Shown here one piece after another: positions 29,877 through 37,449 of a DNA stretch of 64,000 nucleotides; within the stretch, counting starts at the first letter, position 1; each line of letters begins with the position of its first letter. The notes under the pieces are model-generated. The model made no database searches. It was not told where the DNA came from and was given only the letters and a program-made list of their open reading frames with translations. Made by a program: the position numbers and the translations under genes. This stretch comes from Hahellaceae bacterium (GTDB lineage Bacteria > Pseudomonadota > Gammaproteobacteria > Pseudomonadales > Oleiphilaceae): the NCBI GenBank assembly GCA_016744695.1, contig JADGDV010000012.1, positions 1-64,000 on the forward strand. Reading direction: 5' to 3'.

Positions 29877-30489
29877 GATGGTTCACAGCCCTATAATGAT
29901 TGTTTTCCCACCAGCGCCATATAGCCCAATGATCAAGGCTCGTCGTCATCACTATGGTCGACACCATTAAGCCAATAAAACAATAAAAACCTATATCAAA
30001 AGAAATACCACCCATACCAATCAGCTTAATAAATGAGACGAGCACTCCTAACAAATACACTTCCAACATACCCCACTCTTTAATGTGGTGTTCAAATTTT
30101 AGTAACGCGGGAATATATTTATGAGGGCGGTTTGTTTTATAACAGAAGACGATATGACTACAGAGGATAATTTGAATAAAGGGAACCAGCATCGTGCATA
30201 AAAAAACGAGAAAGGCCATCCACCAATATCTCTGATCCATTAAGTGAGTAATGCCACTCAGCACGGTGTTAGAGGTTGTCTGCCCGATAATATCCAATGT
30301 CATTAAAGGGAGTACATTAGCGGGAATATAAAAAATCGTACCCGCCAACGCCGCAGCCATGACTTTTTCAAGGGCATTTTTATGCCTTGACCGTATCGAT
30401 GCACCACATTGAGGGCAAGATAATTTCTCACCCTCAGCGATATCCATCGTGGAGATAATGCAATCACACTCAATACATGCCGTATGCAT
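29869..30489 (-). CDS. pqiA: PqiA-like membrane protein, first half-size copy
   Basis: A 206-residue inner-membrane protein, equivalent to the N-terminal half of PqiA/LetA. The zinc ribbon is clear (C5-X2-C8 and C25-X2-C28, in SCPQCGASIR). Helices follow, with IPANVLPLMTLDIIG as the PqiA signature, FLVFLCTMLVPFIQIILC, WGMLEVYLLGVLVSFIKL and YCFIGLMVSTIVMT. Its start directly abuts the pldA stop (no intergenic base) and its end overlaps the next gene by 8 bp, so pldA and both pqiA copies should be on one mRNA. Function as part of an intermembrane lipid-transport complex comes from the family. Confidence 0.9.
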   Translation of the reverse strand: MHTACIECDCIISTMDIAEGEKLSCPQCGASIRSRHKNALEKVMAAALAGTIFYIPANVLPLMTLDIIGQTTSNTVLSGITHLMDQRYWWMAFLVFLCTMLVPFIQIILCSHIVFCYKTNRPHKYIPALLKFEHHIKEWGMLEVYLLGVLVSFIKLIGMGGISFDIGFYCFIGLMVSTIVMTTSLDHWAIWRWWENNHYRAVNHHD

Positions 30490-31515
30490 TTACATAATAT
30501 CCGTCAGTAAGAAGCCAACACCAATACGTTCAACTTGATGGTTGTAGTCTATTAAGCTCTCACCGTAACCATTAAAGTACTGCACATAACCTTTTAAGCG
30601 CCCCCAAAGTGGAAAACTCATACCTAACTCAAAAGCCCCATTCCCTTCTTTGAAGTTGTAACGGGTCAAACCTGAAAATTCAAGACTGCCATAAGAATAA
30701 GCCCCGGTTACCTCATAATGGCCCAGGTAGTCTTCAATATCGGGGTTATCATCACCTTTAGGTGGAAGAGGCGTATTAGGGTCGCCATCATCTACCTTAG
30801 TATCTTCAGGAATTCGATACCAAGGCTGAACGTAAACCTCCCAATCATTTTTTGCAAACCCCAACCCTGCATAAACTCGGTTCCAACTGCGGCTCAATAG
30901 CTGTGAACGGCCATTCGATTCATGCTCAAAACCAAAACGAGTTATAATAGTGCCCCCCCAAGGCTCAAAAGGAATCGGCGCTTCATAATATACCTCAGGG
31001 CGATAATTAGTTTCTCTGAAAGGCGATGATATATCATCATTATAAAGCTGCCAAAATGACTTAAGGGTAACGCCAACGTAAACAGCATCGTTTTCAGTGA
31101 ATAACTTTGAGTATGTTAAAGGTACCTTAAGGCTAATTTGCAACTTAACCTCTTGGTTTTTCATAGGCTCAGTCATTCCGGGGTATATATTCTGCTGATA
31201 AGGGTCTTGATTCGGCTCATCCATATAGCTAAAAGGTAGAATATAGTTTTGTCGATGAGGTGTTAGCACATAAGGGTTATCTTCTGTATTTCTTTCAGCA
31301 ACAAATCGTTCTGGCACCTCAACGTCATTAGCCTTTCCTTTATTAGCTAAACGTTCACAATTTTCTTTCAAAGGCAATAATAAGCTATCATCACCCGCCG
31401 CTTTAACCCCTTCTAAAATACATTCATCGACACTGGAAGTGCTGGTAGCACTAGCATTGACAGCCATTAAGGAGGTAACCAACATGCAGAGCCACCCAAT
31501 AGTACTTTTATTCAC
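30490..31515 (-). CDS. pldA: Outer membrane phospholipase A (OMPLA)
   Basis: A 341-residue outer-membrane beta-barrel enzyme. A signal peptide (cleaved after VNASA) precedes an extended ~60-residue linker, then NPYVLTPHRQNYILP, as at the start of OMPLA barrels. The catalytic triad has exactly the E. coli spacing (His142, Ser144, Asn156): here His198, Ser200 and Asn212 in GFEHESNGRS and SRSWNRVYA. Amphipathic strands fill the rest. OMPLA hydrolyses phospholipids that reach the outer leaflet, restoring asymmetry after envelope damage. Unusually it is the first gene of an operon with pqiA, pqiA and pqiB. It is divergent from the DUF748 gene. Confidence 0.93.
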   Translation of the reverse strand: MNKSTIGWLCMLVTSLMAVNASATSTSSVDECILEGVKAAGDDSLLLPLKENCERLANKGKANDVEVPERFVAERNTEDNPYVLTPHRQNYILPFSYMDEPNQDPYQQNIYPGMTEPMKNQEVKLQISLKVPLTYSKLFTENDAVYVGVTLKSFWQLYNDDISSPFRETNYRPEVYYEAPIPFEPWGGTIITRFGFEHESNGRSQLLSRSWNRVYAGLGFAKNDWEVYVQPWYRIPEDTKVDDGDPNTPLPPKGDDNPDIEDYLGHYEVTGAYSYGSLEFSGLTRYNFKEGNGAFELGMSFPLWGRLKGYVQYFNGYGESLIDYNHQVERIGVGFLLTDIM

Positions 31516-31580
31516 AAAAACTCCCTTTAATCTCTTTTTTTTATATAAGCGTAGTTAACAGGCTGCCCAATTAAAAGTAA

Positions 31581-31604
31581 AGCATGTTTTAAATTAGACA
31601 TGCT
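31581..31604. promoter_or_regulatory. Inverted repeat in the pldA/DUF748 divergent promoter region
   Basis: AGCATGT (31581-31587) and ACATGCT (31598-31604) form a perfect inverted repeat with a 10-nt spacer, so the centres are about 17 bp apart, the geometry of a dimeric regulator. It lies midway in the 149-bp divergent region, and a TAAAAT hexamer follows at 31606. No specific regulator is claimed. Confidence 0.35.
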
Positions 31605-31664
31605 GCTAAAATCGTACTCATAATTTCTCCCTTCTACTTACCAAACTATTATTAAGGAGCTTCT

Positions 31665-34592
31665 GTGCATTCGCTCACCAGAATCATTAGTCACCACTGG
31701 TATCGTTCTCGTCTTTTTTGGGCTCTTTTTTTAGTGTCTCTTTACTCGATTATTGGTTTTTTAGTGCTTCCTGGCGTTATTAAAGACAACATCTTCGAGC
31801 AAGTTGAGCAAAACCTTGGCTGGCAGACCAGCATTGAAAAGGTTGAGCTTAACCCCTTTGCTCTGACTTTGACCATTCACAACTTACAAATTCAAAATGA
31901 ACAGCAAGAAACCGTCGTTTCCTTCAATCGATTTCATAATAATATTGAACTCAGGTCTATAATCGAAGGCGCGGTAACCTTTGCCAACGTCGAATTAGAC
32001 ACGCCTTTTATCAAGCTCTCTATTGAGAAAAACGGTAAAACCAACTTCCACAATGCCATAGAGCACGCTAGCGCCGGAAAGGCTGAAGAAATCACTCCAG
32101 AGGCCGCCGATGAAAGTGAACTTATCAAACTATTATTTGATGGAATTCATGTTAAAGATGGCACCATCGATATTGCAGACAACTCACTCTCACAACCTAT
32201 TGAGCACCAACTTAAACCTATTAGCTTCAATCTCAAAAACTTTTCCACTCACCTTGATGAAGGCGGCGACTATCAACTGAATATTGCCTTGGGTACGGGG
32301 CAAACACTTAACTGGCGAGGCAATGTGACTATTGCTCCTTTTCGCTCCAGTGGTTTTCTGAAAGTGACCAACATTAGGGCGCATCGACTATGGGCTTATG
32401 TTGAAGAAAGTGCCCCTTATACACTCGCTAACGCATTAGTCGCAGTGGATGGCCAGTATGAAATAAGCATGGCGAGTGAAACACCGCACCTAGTTATTAG
32501 TAATACAACGGTCATCCTAGATGACATCAAAGTTGCGACCAGCAAAACCAATGAACCTTTTGTAGATATATCAACAGTAGTCCTAGGCCCTCTAGATTTT
32601 AATCTTGAAAAGAAAGAGTTTGATATCAGCAAGCTAGTCATTGATACGGTTGCACTTAAAGTAGACCGTAACGCTCAGGGTGAGCTAGACCTATTAGCAC
32701 CACTCTCTTCATTGCCTAATAAACCAGAAACCGAGAATGAAATAAGCGAAACAGACAACTCAGAACCTTTCAAATGGTCAATTGGCAAATTACTTATCAA
32801 TAATAGCCAGCTTAATGTAGCTGATCATCAACCCACTATGCCAGCGAACATACAAATCAATAACATTAATGCCCATATCAACGGGCTTAGCCAAGACCTA
32901 TCTAAAAACTTAGGTTTCGGCCTTTCATATTTAATTCAAAATTCAGGAAAGAGTGAAATAACAGGTAAAATTATACCTGTGCCTTTTAATCTAACAGCCG
33001 CCCTTAACTTAGACGATATTGCGCTCACGACGATTCAACCCTACTTAAATGAACAGGTGAGAATAAACATTGAAGAAGGGACGCTATCTATTGATGGTCA
33101 ATTAAACCTATCTTCTAAAGAAGAAACCATTCATGGGGGGTTTGAAGGTTCAATCAATGTCGATGAATTTAACACCACCGACCAAGCTGTGAACCAACGA
33201 CTCATAGGCTGGAAGCATCTTGCCATTACGCCTATAAAAATTAATTTTAACCCTCTGGCTATTGATATTAGTGATGTTCGGTTAGAAGAGCCTTATGGTC
33301 GCGTGATTGTTACAGAAGACCGTTCAACTAACCTAGCCCAACTAGCAGTCACTCCTCAACCCGAACAAGATGAAAAAATACAAGAAAAAGTCGATTCAAA
33401 AAGTAGCCCCGCCGTACCTATCAAAATTGACCGTATATTATTTAATAATGGGGTAGCATACTTTGCCGACCTATCGCTAAAGCCTCAGTTTGGCACAGGC
33501 ATTCAAAATATAAACGGTGAAATAAGCGGGTTATCTTCAAACAACCTTGAAAGAGCCAATGTATCTATTAAAGGCACCATTGAAGATTATGGTAAGGCCA
33601 TAATCAAAGGGAAGATTAACCCTCTAAGCGGGGATCTTTATACCGACCTCGACGTTAAGTTTAAAAATATAGAGCTATCCACATTAACACCGTACTCGGG
33701 CCGCTACTCTGGCTATGCCATTGATAAAGGCAAACTCAGCCTTCATTTGAATTATAAAATTGCCAACAGAATATTGGATGGTAATAACAAACTCATTATT
33801 GATCAGCTTGAACTAGGTAGCACCGTTGACAGTGAAGAGGCTGTTAGTTTACCCCTTGAACTAGCGCTCGCCATAATGAAAGACCGCAACGGTGTTATTG
33901 ATATAGACCTACCCACTAAGGGAGACATGGATGACCCTGAGTTTAAAATCAGTGGTCTAGTATTAAACGCGCTTGTTAATGTTATCACTAAAGCCGCAAC
34001 TTCACCTTTCTCTATGCTCAGCGATCTAGTCGGTGGTGATTCAGACGCGCTCAGTACGGTGTCATTTGAGCCTGGGAAAGCAGATCTAAGCACCGAGCAA
34101 ATTGCAAATTTGGCCACCCTCTCTGATGCACTACAAAAGCGCCCGCAGTTGATGCTAGAAATTCGAGCCACGGTTGACCAAGAAAGTGATGGAGATGCAT
34201 TAAAAACACTTAAATTAAACAAGCAATTAAAGACTGACAACACCCAACAGCGTATTGATCAAATGGAGAATCTTGTCAGTAAGCGCTCAGGACAAGCCGA
34301 GCTAAACCAGCTTAAAGCCAACTCACTCTTACCTACAAGCCAGGCACAAGCTAAACAAACCATAGACATGGTTAAGTATGAAAAATCACTCTTTAGCAAC
34401 CTGCTAAGTACAGAGCCACTGGCTAGCCTTGAACTCACCACATTGGCAAAGCAACGCATTAGCAGTATAAAAACTCAGGTTATTGAACAAAATGGCGTTG
34501 CCAATGAGCAAGTTTTTGCACTTCAGCCGTCCTTAGAAGGGAAAATTGAAAATGATGTTATTACAACGACGTTTTCTTTAAAGGCCCGCTAA
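31665..34592 (+). CDS. DUF748 / AsmA-like envelope protein
   Basis: A 975-residue protein with one N-terminal membrane helix (LFWALFLVSLYSIIGFLVLPG). A long series of beta-strand repeats typical of DUF748 and the wider AsmA-like group follows (for example GWQTSIEKVELNPFALTLTI, and GTLSIDGQLNLSSKEETIHG). Near residues 800-860 an OmpA-like segment (SFEPGKADLSTEQIANLATL) is visible, as in other DUF748 proteins. AsmA-like proteins of the TamB/YhdP class form hydrophobic grooves that carry phospholipids across the periplasm; for DUF748 itself this is extrapolation. The GTG start has AAGGAG at good spacing. It is divergent from the pldA-pqi operon, which supports a lipid-transport role. Confidence 0.88.
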   Translation: MHSLTRIISHHWYRSRLFWALFLVSLYSIIGFLVLPGVIKDNIFEQVEQNLGWQTSIEKVELNPFALTLTIHNLQIQNEQQETVVSFNRFHNNIELRSIIEGAVTFANVELDTPFIKLSIEKNGKTNFHNAIEHASAGKAEEITPEAADESELIKLLFDGIHVKDGTIDIADNSLSQPIEHQLKPISFNLKNFSTHLDEGGDYQLNIALGTGQTLNWRGNVTIAPFRSSGFLKVTNIRAHRLWAYVEESAPYTLANALVAVDGQYEISMASETPHLVISNTTVILDDIKVATSKTNEPFVDISTVVLGPLDFNLEKKEFDISKLVIDTVALKVDRNAQGELDLLAPLSSLPNKPETENEISETDNSEPFKWSIGKLLINNSQLNVADHQPTMPANIQINNINAHINGLSQDLSKNLGFGLSYLIQNSGKSEITGKIIPVPFNLTAALNLDDIALTTIQPYLNEQVRINIEEGTLSIDGQLNLSSKEETIHGGFEGSINVDEFNTTDQAVNQRLIGWKHLAITPIKINFNPLAIDISDVRLEEPYGRVIVTEDRSTNLAQLAVTPQPEQDEKIQEKVDSKSSPAVPIKIDRILFNNGVAYFADLSLKPQFGTGIQNINGEISGLSSNNLERANVSIKGTIEDYGKAIIKGKINPLSGDLYTDLDVKFKNIELSTLTPYSGRYSGYAIDKGKLSLHLNYKIANRILDGNNKLIIDQLELGSTVDSEEAVSLPLELALAIMKDRNGVIDIDLPTKGDMDDPEFKISGLVLNALVNVITKAATSPFSMLSDLVGGDSDALSTVSFEPGKADLSTEQIANLATLSDALQKRPQLMLEIRATVDQESDGDALKTLKLNKQLKTDNTQQRIDQMENLVSKRSGQAELNQLKANSLLPTSQAQAKQTIDMVKYEKSLFSNLLSTEPLASLELTTLAKQRISSIKTQVIEQNGVANEQVFALQPSLEGKIENDVITTTFSLKAR

Positions 34593-34606
34593 ATACTTAT
34601 ACAAAT

Positions 34607-34645
34607 AACACCCTACAATAGATTTTCACAAATCTGTAGGGTGTT
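34607..34645 (+). terminator. Hairpin after DUF748 gene, related to a dispersed palindrome
   Basis: AACACCCTACA (34607-34617) pairs with TGTAGGGTGTT (34635-34645), and an inner GATTT/AAATC continues the stem after a 3-nt bulge. No T run follows, so termination is only inferred. The right arm and its flank (TGTAGGGTGTTCCGTACGC) resemble the arm of the perfect palindrome at 56646-56703. Confidence 0.55.
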
Positions 34646-34826
34646 CCGTACGCCCCTCCATTACACCTCCGTACTCAACCACCCCTTTAAATAACCACAA
34701 ACAGTGTACACTCGTGTTTTTAATATAAATTTAATATAAGACGCCATAAACCACATAACTCTCTGATATTTAAATACTTATTACCGCTACCACCAACAAA
34801 TATAAAACAACCAGATAAATCTATCA

Positions 34827-34855
34827 TTGACATATGTACACTCACGCGATATCTT
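34827..34855 (+). promoter_or_regulatory. Sigma-70 promoter of the reductase-desaturase operon with operator-like sites
   Basis: A perfect -35 box TTGACA (34827-34832), a 17-bp spacer and TATCTT as -10 (34850-34855) lie 69 bp before the reductase ATG. TGTACACTC (34835-34843) sits inside the spacer and is repeated exactly at 34705-34713 within the palindrome AGTGTACACT. An inverted repeat, CTTACA-CA-TGTAAG, covers 34861-34874 near the expected start of transcription. A repressor bound in the spacer would block RNA polymerase. Regulation by a FabR/DesT-type TetR repressor of unsaturated fatty acid synthesis is a reasonable guess from family knowledge. Confidence 0.6.
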
Positions 34856-34923
34856 TCCGGCTTACACATGTAAGCCTAACTTAAAAAATTATCAGAATAC
34901 GAAAGAATAAACAGGAGCTAATA

Positions 34924-36090
34924 ATGGAAATAGTATCAAACACACATGAAGTACCGAGCTCTGATACCAGCTTCACAGACACCGTCACCCAGCTGCCTGG
35001 CAAGCTAAGTAACTTGCTTAAAGAGACCTTAACCAATGTTAAGGGGCTGGGGCTTTCAGCAAAGAAAGAAGCTAACACGCAAACCAACAACCATGCACTG
35101 CCTTATATTTCGGCTAGTTTAAAGCATATAACACTAGAAACCCACGACACAAAGAGCTACTTCTTTCGCTCTGAAATACCCCTTAGCACACACAAAGCAG
35201 GCGCTCATATTAATATAGCGTTTGATGCCAACGGAGAGACCGTTAAACGTACTTATACACTCTCTTCTAGCCCTAAAGATTCAACCGAGTTTTCTATTAC
35301 CGTTAAACGCGTTAATGAAGGCCTTGCCTCTAACTGGTTGTTTGAAAACCTGAGTGCAGGTGACAAAATACAAGTCAGCCAACCTCAAGGGCACTTTGTT
35401 TTGCCTTATCAGCCTGCCGGAAAAATACTAATGTTGTCAGCGGGCAGTGGTATTACACCGCTCATGTCGATGATTCGCTATTTATCAGAAACGGGAAACC
35501 GCAGTGATATCGTATTTTTAAATTACTCGCAAACACCAAACGATATTATTTTTCATGATGAGCTAAATGCACTCACTAGCAAGCAAGCTAATGTTAAAGC
35601 GCATTTCGTGGTTGAAAGAGAAGCATCAGCAGATACCGCACATAAAGGCCGCATAAACAAAAAACAACTTTCAGAGATTGTTCCAGATGTATTGGATCGT
35701 GAAATTTATCTCTGTGGCCCGCAACCGTTTATGAAAGCCGCTGTAAGTATTCTTGATAAATTGAAGTTTAACCCCTCTCAATTGCATCTTGAGAACTTCA
35801 CTGCAGACTTAAGTGCTGCCACTCAGCTGGGGTATTCAGCAGAACTTAGCTTTGCATCACTTGAAAGTAGCATTCAATCAAACCCTTCAAATACTATTTT
35901 AGAAGAAGCCGAGGCCGCAGGCTTAACACCTGCAGCGGCATGCCGTATCGGCATATGCAGAACGTGCCGATGCAAAAAAACATCAGGCACAACGGTTAAC
36001 TTAATGACCGGTGAAGAATCCAGCGCAGAGGGTGATTACATTTTACCTTGTGTATCTGTAGCCAAAACCGCTACCTCTGTTGAACTATAA
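34924..36090 (+). CDS. Ferredoxin reductase-type oxidoreductase with C-terminal 2Fe-2S domain
   Basis: A 388-residue soluble electron-transfer protein. After a low-complexity ~55-residue N-terminus come an FAD-binding barrel (RTYTLSSSP), an NAD(P)-binding domain (LSAGSGITPLMSMI, YLCGPQPFM) and a plant-type 2Fe-2S ferredoxin domain with Cys340, Cys345, Cys348 and Cys376. This order is that of the reductase partner of bacterial desaturases, such as DesC of Pseudomonas aeruginosa. It is expected to pass electrons from NAD(P)H to the di-iron desaturase encoded 10 bp downstream. AGGAG precedes the ATG, and a near-consensus promoter lies upstream. Confidence 0.9.
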   Translation: MEIVSNTHEVPSSDTSFTDTVTQLPGKLSNLLKETLTNVKGLGLSAKKEANTQTNNHALPYISASLKHITLETHDTKSYFFRSEIPLSTHKAGAHINIAFDANGETVKRTYTLSSSPKDSTEFSITVKRVNEGLASNWLFENLSAGDKIQVSQPQGHFVLPYQPAGKILMLSAGSGITPLMSMIRYLSETGNRSDIVFLNYSQTPNDIIFHDELNALTSKQANVKAHFVVEREASADTAHKGRINKKQLSEIVPDVLDREIYLCGPQPFMKAAVSILDKLKFNPSQLHLENFTADLSAATQLGYSAELSFASLESSIQSNPSNTILEEAEAAGLTPAAACRIGICRTCRCKKTSGTTVNLMTGEESSAEGDYILPCVSVAKTATSVEL

Positions 36091-36100
36091 GGAGACTCTA

Positions 36101-37345
36101 ATGAACACGAATAAAGACACTGCTAACATGAAGCCAGACCTTACATCACAACAGATAAATGGATTCCAAAAAGAACTAGATGAATTAAGGCAGTCCATTG
36201 AAGCCAAAATAGGCAAAGACGATATCGACCATATTCAAAATATGATTGAAATGCAGCGATATCTGGAGATTTCAGGACGCCTACTTATTCACTTCAGCCT
36301 TGACCCTATTAGCTGGGCCCTAGGCGTAGCTAGCCTCAGTGCATCTCAGGTTTTAGAAAATATGGAAATTGGCCATAATGTTATACACGGCCAATATGAT
36401 TTTATGGAAGACCCTAAAATCAACTCAGACTACGAGTGGTCAATAACGGGCACCACTAAAAACTGGAAGCGAGCACATAACCATCACCATCATACTTATA
36501 CCAACGTAATTGGCAAAGATACTGATTATGGCTTTGGCGTATTTCGAATTTCTGATGATGTAAAGTGGAAACCGATACACTTATTACAGCCTATACTTAA
36601 CCCAATCAGTGCGATGGTTTTTGAATATTCTATTGCACTATATGACTTGCAGATCACTCAATACGTTCTACCAAAATGGTTACGACAAGAAGAGCATGCA
36701 GAGTTACTATCAAAAAGTGAACTTCTGCAAGAGCTTAAAGATTTTGCCATAAAGAGTGGTAAGAAAGGGCTTAAAGAATATGCATTTTACCCACTATTAG
36801 CGGGCCCTCTAGCACCTAAAGTTCTGGCAGGTAATATATCAGCTCAAGTGCTTCGAAATGTATGGGCCTTTGCCGTTATTTACTGTGGTCATTTACCTGA
36901 TGGTAACTACACCTTCACAGAAAAAGAAATGGAAGCCGAAACAAAAGGGCAGTGGTATTTACGACAAATTCTTGGTTCGAGCAACTTTGAAGGCAGCTTA
37001 CTCGTTCATATTATGAGCGGTCATTTAAGCCACCAAATTGAGCATCATTTGTACCCAGATATCCCCGCTTGGCGCTATCGTGAAATGGGGCCAAAGGTAG
37101 AGGCCATTTGTGAAAAATATGGCGTACCTTACCAAAAAGGAAAAATGGTTCCGATGTTGAAAACCGTAGCCCAGCGCGTTGTTAAATATTCTGTGCCTGA
37201 GCGCAGTGAGTGGCCTACAGTCGGTAAGCTAGTGGGTAATGTAAAAGGTAGAATTTTTGGTAAGAAAGAAGCGACCCCATCGCCAAAAGAAGCGATCGTT
37301 GAAGCTAAAGAAAAACGACCATTGGAAGTCGTTAAAGCGGCATAA
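36101..37345 (+). CDS. Membrane fatty acid desaturase
   Basis: About 414 residues from the ATG at 36101, which follows AAGGAG; the in-frame TTG at 36080 lies inside the preceding gene and is rejected. The three histidine boxes of the membrane di-iron desaturases are present: H92-NVI-H96, the rich box HNHHHH at 126-131, and H308-LS-H311-QIE-H315-H316. Hydrophobic segments lie between them. The enzyme introduces a double bond into acyl-CoA or phospholipid acyl chains, probably as a DesB-like acyl desaturase. It is translated with its reductase. The Lys-rich C-terminal tail is unusual but harmless-looking. Regiospecificity cannot be read from sequence. Confidence 0.92.
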   Translation: MNTNKDTANMKPDLTSQQINGFQKELDELRQSIEAKIGKDDIDHIQNMIEMQRYLEISGRLLIHFSLDPISWALGVASLSASQVLENMEIGHNVIHGQYDFMEDPKINSDYEWSITGTTKNWKRAHNHHHHTYTNVIGKDTDYGFGVFRISDDVKWKPIHLLQPILNPISAMVFEYSIALYDLQITQYVLPKWLRQEEHAELLSKSELLQELKDFAIKSGKKGLKEYAFYPLLAGPLAPKVLAGNISAQVLRNVWAFAVIYCGHLPDGNYTFTEKEMEAETKGQWYLRQILGSSNFEGSLLVHIMSGHLSHQIEHHLYPDIPAWRYREMGPKVEAICEKYGVPYQKGKMVPMLKTVAQRVVKYSVPERSEWPTVGKLVGNVKGRIFGKKEATPSPKEAIVEAKEKRPLEVVKAA

Positions 37346-37387
37346 ATAAGCCCCTAAGCTCGATTATCGCTTTGATGAAGAAAAATG

Positions 37388-37420
37388 GAGTCAGGATTTG
37401 TTATCATAGGTCCTGATTCC
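37388..37420 (+). terminator. Hairpin after the desaturase gene
   Basis: GGAGTCAGGA (37388-37397) and TCCTGATTCC (37411-37420) form a 10-bp stem with one G-T pair and a 13-nt loop. No T run follows, and it lies 30 bp before the next ATG, so it may instead act in the leader of the patatin gene. Confidence 0.4.
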
Positions 37421-37449
37421 AGCTACACCCTTCCATCAAGACTGCGAAT

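Larger units (their letters stand above)
34593..34923. other. 331-bp intergenic region with hairpin and promoter
   Basis: No gene is visible. The region holds a hairpin after the DUF748 gene (34607-34645), a perfect palindrome AGTGTACACT at 34703-34712, the desaturase-operon promoter at 34827-34855 and a CTTACA-CA-TGTAAG inverted repeat at 34861-34874, followed by the AGGAG ribosome-binding site of the reductase gene. Confidence 0.6.

Noticed and set aside
33803-34243. A 146-codon minus-strand frame inside the DUF748 gene
   Set aside because: It is fully contained in the long DUF748 frame, Ser-rich, and without start signals.
36080-36100. TTG start for the desaturase
   Set aside because: It lies within the last codons of the reductase gene, while ATG 36101 has an AAGGAG site at ideal spacing.
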